A DNA stretch of 8,968 nt from an uncultured Lachnospiraceae bacterium (GTDB lineage: Bacteria; Bacillota; Clostridia; Lachnospirales; Lachnospiraceae), in contig CALAEX010000150.1 of NCBI GenBank assembly GCA_937891165.1, forward strand, positions 1 through 8,968, read 5' to 3'. Every line of letters starts with the position of its first letter. The first letter of the stretch is position 1. The notes beneath the pieces were generated by a model, which worked only from the letters and a program-made list of their open reading frames with translations, made no database searches and was not told the DNA's origin. Below are positions 7,018 through 8,968 of the stretch, piece after piece. The translations under genes and the position numbers were made by a program.

Positions 7018-7046
7018 TTGAATTATTTTTCATTGTATGATATACT
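7018..7046 (+). promoter_or_regulatory. Promoter of the DtxR-family gene (sigma-A type)
   Basis: TTGAAT (7018-7023) and TATACT (7041-7046) are 17 bases apart. The start would be near 7053, giving a leader of about 100 bases. No copy of the feo operator overlaps this promoter, so self-repression through the same site is not indicated. The leader holds a short inverted repeat ACTGTT/AACAGT (7073-7078, 7094-7099) of unknown meaning. Confidence 0.65.
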
Positions 7047-7152
7047 ATTAGAAATGGCAGAAAATAATCATAACTGTTCTCTGATTTATAATAAACAGTA
7101 ACAAATTATCTTTTATTTCGCCACACTTAGAAATTTGAGGTAGGTAATTAAT

Positions 7153-7512
7153 ATGCATATAAATGAATCCGCTGAAAACTATTTAGAAACTATATTAATG
7201 CTTAGTAAAAAGCTTCCTGTTGTTCGCTCTGTAGATATTGCAAGTGAACTAGGATTTAAAAAATCAAGTGTAAGTATCGCAATGAAAAATTTACGAGAAA
7301 AAAAACATATCGTTGTATCAGACGCTGGCTTTATTACATTAACTGCTTCTGGACGACAAATTGCAGAAATGATTTATGAACGCCATGAAGTAATTTCTTC
7401 TTGGCTCATTCGTCTTGGAGTAAATAAAGAAACTGCATTAGAAGATGCTTGTAAAATGGAACATGTCATTAGTAAAGAAAGTTTCGAAGCTATTAAAAAG
7501 CACATTGAATAA
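7153..7512 (+). CDS. DtxR/IdeR-family metal-dependent transcriptional repressor, short form
   Basis: A 119-residue cytosolic repressor. Residues 1-65 form the winged helix (SAENYLETILML, then VRSVDIASELGFKKSSVSIA, wing ending near GFITLT). Residues 66-119 form the dimerisation and metal domain (RHEVISSWLIRLGV, then ALEDACKMEHVIS). By eye alignment the primary metal ligands are Cys100, Glu103 and His104, equal to DtxR Cys102, Glu105 and His106. MntR of Bacillus has Glu at the first of these places, so the site looks iron-type. Position 9 is Asn, where DtxR has Met10 and MntR has Asp8. The third, SH3-like domain of full DtxR is absent, giving MntR-like length. The ATG at 7153 is preceded by GAGGTAGG eight or more bases upstream. 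Being divergent from feoA, it is the likely regulator of the feo genes. This last step is inference from position and operator type. Confidence 0.9.
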   Translation: MHINESAENYLETILMLSKKLPVVRSVDIASELGFKKSSVSIAMKNLREKKHIVVSDAGFITLTASGRQIAEMIYERHEVISSWLIRLGVNKETALEDACKMEHVISKESFEAIKKHIE

Positions 7513-7520
7513 AAAAAACT

Positions 7521-7641
7521 GTCTTGATAGTATCTGTTAAAACACGCTCTCTCTCGTAGCGAAACAAAACGGTACGAGGTTCGAAAAAACCTTGCCAAGA
7601 ACCACCGTTTCTAAACGGTTCTGCACAGATACTATTAAGGC
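7521..7641. repeat. Large imperfect inverted repeat with internal hairpins (structured RNA, bidirectional terminator or MITE-like element)
   Basis: GTCTTGATAGTATCTGT (7521-7537) pairs over all 17 positions with ACAGATACTATTAAGGC (7625-7641), with two pairs being G-U if the RNA is plus strand. Inside are a hairpin AGGTT/AACCT (7577-7592, extended by CG and GG pairs outward), a hairpin AGAAC/GTTCT with an inner CGTT/AACG (7598-7622), and CGCT/AGCG (7545-7561). CTCGTA (7553-7558) can also pair with TACGAG (7573-7578). An 8-base A-run lies just to the left, which is an 8-T run for minus-strand transcripts coming from the permease gene. The element starts 9 bases after the repressor stop, between two convergent genes. 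It matches no RNA family I can name. No target-site duplication is evident. Confidence 0.55.
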
Positions 7642-7671
7642 TTGGCTTTTGTGAAACCATATAATCTTTTA

Positions 7672-8577
7672 TCATAACTTATCACTGCTACGTTTTACCA
7701 CAAGGAAAGCAAATTCTATTACAATTCCAATCATACAATATAATCCTATCCATAAGAAATACTTTGCATTATGAATTACATTTAAGTAATAAAATGGTGG
7801 CAACAAATAGTTGATTGGTTTTATTTGTATGTCAAAGAAAATAGGACAAAACACAAAGGATAACAACATAATCACTGGTAATAAAACTCCCAAATTTTTT
7901 GTTGTTTTACAAATTTTTGTTAAAATACTACAAAAGATTGCACACATAAGTAGATAAAGTACCATTCCTAAAAACTCCAATCCTATTTGTGTCAGCATTC
8001 CTTGTGTTGCTAAAGAAAGAATTACCGCAAGGCTAACATAACTCATTGCAACAAATTGATAACTATAAAAATAGCTTCTTCTCTTTTTTAATGGTAACCA
8101 TGCAAATACTCCTGCTTCTTCATCTTTTAAAAAATAAAGAGCAGAAGATAGTCCAGCAAGTAAAATAAGCAAAGACAACATTCCACGTAATGGTGCTAAT
8201 AAATAATTAGAAGAACTTGTTTCATTCTCATATACTGTTCCATCTAAATAAGCAAATTCAAATAATGTTCCATCTACTTTTACTTTATTATAATATTCCT
8301 GTAATTTTTCTTTATCGCCCTCTTCTACTACAACACTTTCCATATAATTTTCATATACAGCATAAGAAAATGGAGCATAGAATACTCCATATAACTTTTC
8401 TCTAGCAAGTTGCAATGCTACCGTATCTTCTCGTTCTATTACTTGAACTAATGCCTCACTTTTCCCATTCGTCTCTATAAAAATTTTTATTTTTTCTTGC
8501 ATCTGCTTTGGAAAAATCCATACAGCATCGGCTTGACCTTTTCTTACTGCTTCATAAGCTTCTTCTTTTGAAGTAGC
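7672..8577 (-). CDS. ABC-2 type transporter permease, N-terminus missing at a join
   Basis: The frame reads as an ABC-2 type (drug/bacteriocin/lipid-linked substrate exporter class) permease. The first part is extracytoplasmic-like, with SKEEAYEAVRKGQADAVWIF, a phrase typical of the region just after the first membrane helix in such permeases. After about 125 soluble residues come five hydrophobic segments (counted from the Met at 8502: about 101-125, 148-170, 172-196, 203-224, 249-269). It ends VVKRSSDKL. The Met at 8502 is internal and not the start: good permease sequence continues upstream to about 8577. Beyond that the frame merely mirrors the opposite-strand TruB sequence, and no start or first membrane helix is found before a stop at 8752. 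No ATPase partner is visible. The substrate is unknown. I treat it as a gene truncated by the join near 8560-8580. Confidence 0.75.
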   Translation of the reverse strand, partial: ATSKEEAYEAVRKGQADAVWIFPKQMQEKIKIFIETNGKSEALVQVIEREDTVALQLAREKLYGVFYAPFSYAVYENYMESVVVEEGDKEKLQEYYNKVKVDGTLFEFAYLDGTVYENETSSSNYLLAPLRGMLSLLILLAGLSSALYFLKDEEAGVFAWLPLKKRRSYFYSYQFVAMSYVSLAVILSLATQGMLTQIGLEFLGMVLYLLMCAIFCSILTKICKTTKNLGVLLPVIMLLSFVFCPIFFDIQIKPINYLLPPFYYLNVIHNAKYFLWIGLYCMIGIVIEFAFLVVKRSSDKL

Positions 8578-8968
8578 TTGTTCAAAAGGTACATATATAA
8601 GATCTTTATGTGAAGATATATCTGAAAGAATAGGAACTGTAGGATATATGAAAGAACTAGATAGACAGAAAGTTGGAAATTTTAAGATTGAAGATGCGAT
8701 TGAAATTGGAAAATTAAAAGAAAATTTTAATGATGAAAAATTTATTAAAGATCACTTTTTATCTGTTGAGGAATTATTTAAAGAAAAACAAGAAATTAAA
8801 TTAAATGCTAAAGAGATAGATTTATTGTTAAATGGAGTAAAGATAACAAAGAAAGAAGATAATGATATTTACAGATTATATGATGAGAAAAATTCTTTTA
8901 TTGGAATAGGAATAATTGAAAATTATAAATTGAAAATAATAAGGAGTGGATGTGTTTTCTGCACATTT
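8558..8968 (+). CDS. truB: tRNA pseudouridine synthase B, C-terminal half (broken at left, runs off window)
   Basis: TruB makes pseudouridine 55 in the T-loop of tRNA. The plus-strand frame contains the late catalytic-domain motif CSKGTYIRSLCEDI (8579-8620), then GTVGYMKELDRQKVGNF, and the C-terminal PUA-like end (AKEIDLLLNGVKI, then IYRLYDEKNSFIGIGIIENY). The catalytic Asp region and the whole N-terminal half are absent, and a TAA precedes at 8555-8557, so there is no start. The sense changes to permease DNA on the other strand between about 8558 and 8580. The sequence from 8600 on is markedly more AT-rich than the rest of the window, suggesting another genome. The last residues (SGCVFCTF after KLKIIR) do not look like a usual TruB end and the frame remains open at base 8968. 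Identity as TruB is secure from the motifs; the location is suspect. Confidence 0.82.

Noticed and set aside
7007..7100. Operator copies or a riboswitch in the leader of the DtxR-like gene
   Set aside because: The TTTTAG repeats and the ACTGTT/AACAGT pair do not match the feo operator and are within what AT-rich DNA gives by chance.
7521..7641. SRP RNA, tRNA, T-box or known riboswitch
   Set aside because: No GGAAG/AGCAG SRP core, no tRNA cloverleaf or T-box sequence (TGGNACCGCG) and no aptamer core I recognise.
7493..7675. 60-codon minus-strand frame across the hairpin element, starting at the permease stop
   Set aside because: It crosses the whole foldable element, has no ribosome binding site I trust and no recognisable domain; the structure explains the sequence better. 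A short coupled peptide cannot be fully excluded.
8503..8752. Continuation of the permease frame upstream of 8577
   Set aside because: From about 8580 upward the frame is the reverse reading of clear TruB motifs (KGTYIRSLCEDI, GTVGYM), so it is not permease.
1..8968. Phage, plasmid, defence island or CRISPR array
   Set aside because: No integrase, capsid, toxin, nuclease or spaced direct repeats are visible; the intact genes are ordinary chromosomal functions.

Overview
The window looks like a low-GC anaerobic Firmicute of the Lachnospiraceae/Clostridia type. The evidence is AT-rich coding, AGGAGG-type ribosome binding sites, a split FeoA + FeoB + Cys-rich small protein iron-uptake locus, a Csp-like subtilase, and a short zinc-ribbon protein directly before ruvA. 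The placement rests on gene content only. I see no phage, IS, CRISPR, tRNA or rRNA genes.

Layout, in the direction of transcription. The central block (about 658-8560) reads as one coherent chromosomal segment. On the minus strand, from right to left, it holds an ABC-2 type permease that has lost its N-terminus (7672 to about 8577); then feoA (6897-6685), feoB (6542-4539) and a FeoB-associated Cys-rich membrane protein (4519-4337), closed by a clear terminator (4290-4320); then a cytosolic S8/Csp-like serine protease (4223-2544), a membrane-anchored alpha/beta hydrolase (2484-1495), a small zinc-ribbon protein (1490-1245) and ruvA (from 1248). The last two overlap as ATGA. The only complete plus-strand gene is a DtxR/IdeR-family metal-dependent repressor (7153-7512), divergent from feoA. 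A 120-base foldable element (7521-7641) lies between the convergent repressor and permease genes.

The iron block is the best-supported functional unit. A strong feoA promoter (TTGACA, 17 bases, TAAATT) is followed at once by an inverted repeat. A copy matching it at 15 of 17 bases lies between feoA and feoB, next to a terminator-like hairpin. The divergent DtxR-like protein is the obvious candidate to bind both. The inferred circuit is iron-loaded repressor on both operators, with feoB separately controllable from feoA.

Both ends look chimeric. At the left, the minus-strand frame starting as ruvA runs without a stop to base 1, but its sense changes from RuvA (to about 658), to an unrecognised acidic segment ending in an NrdD-like Cys motif (about 241-657), to the N-terminal part of a biotin-protein ligase (about 1-246). 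At the right, the permease stops making sense near 8560-8580 and a plus-strand, much more AT-rich TruB C-terminal half begins with no start. I read both as joins of unrelated DNA, most likely assembly artefacts at contig ends, and not as new fusion proteins.
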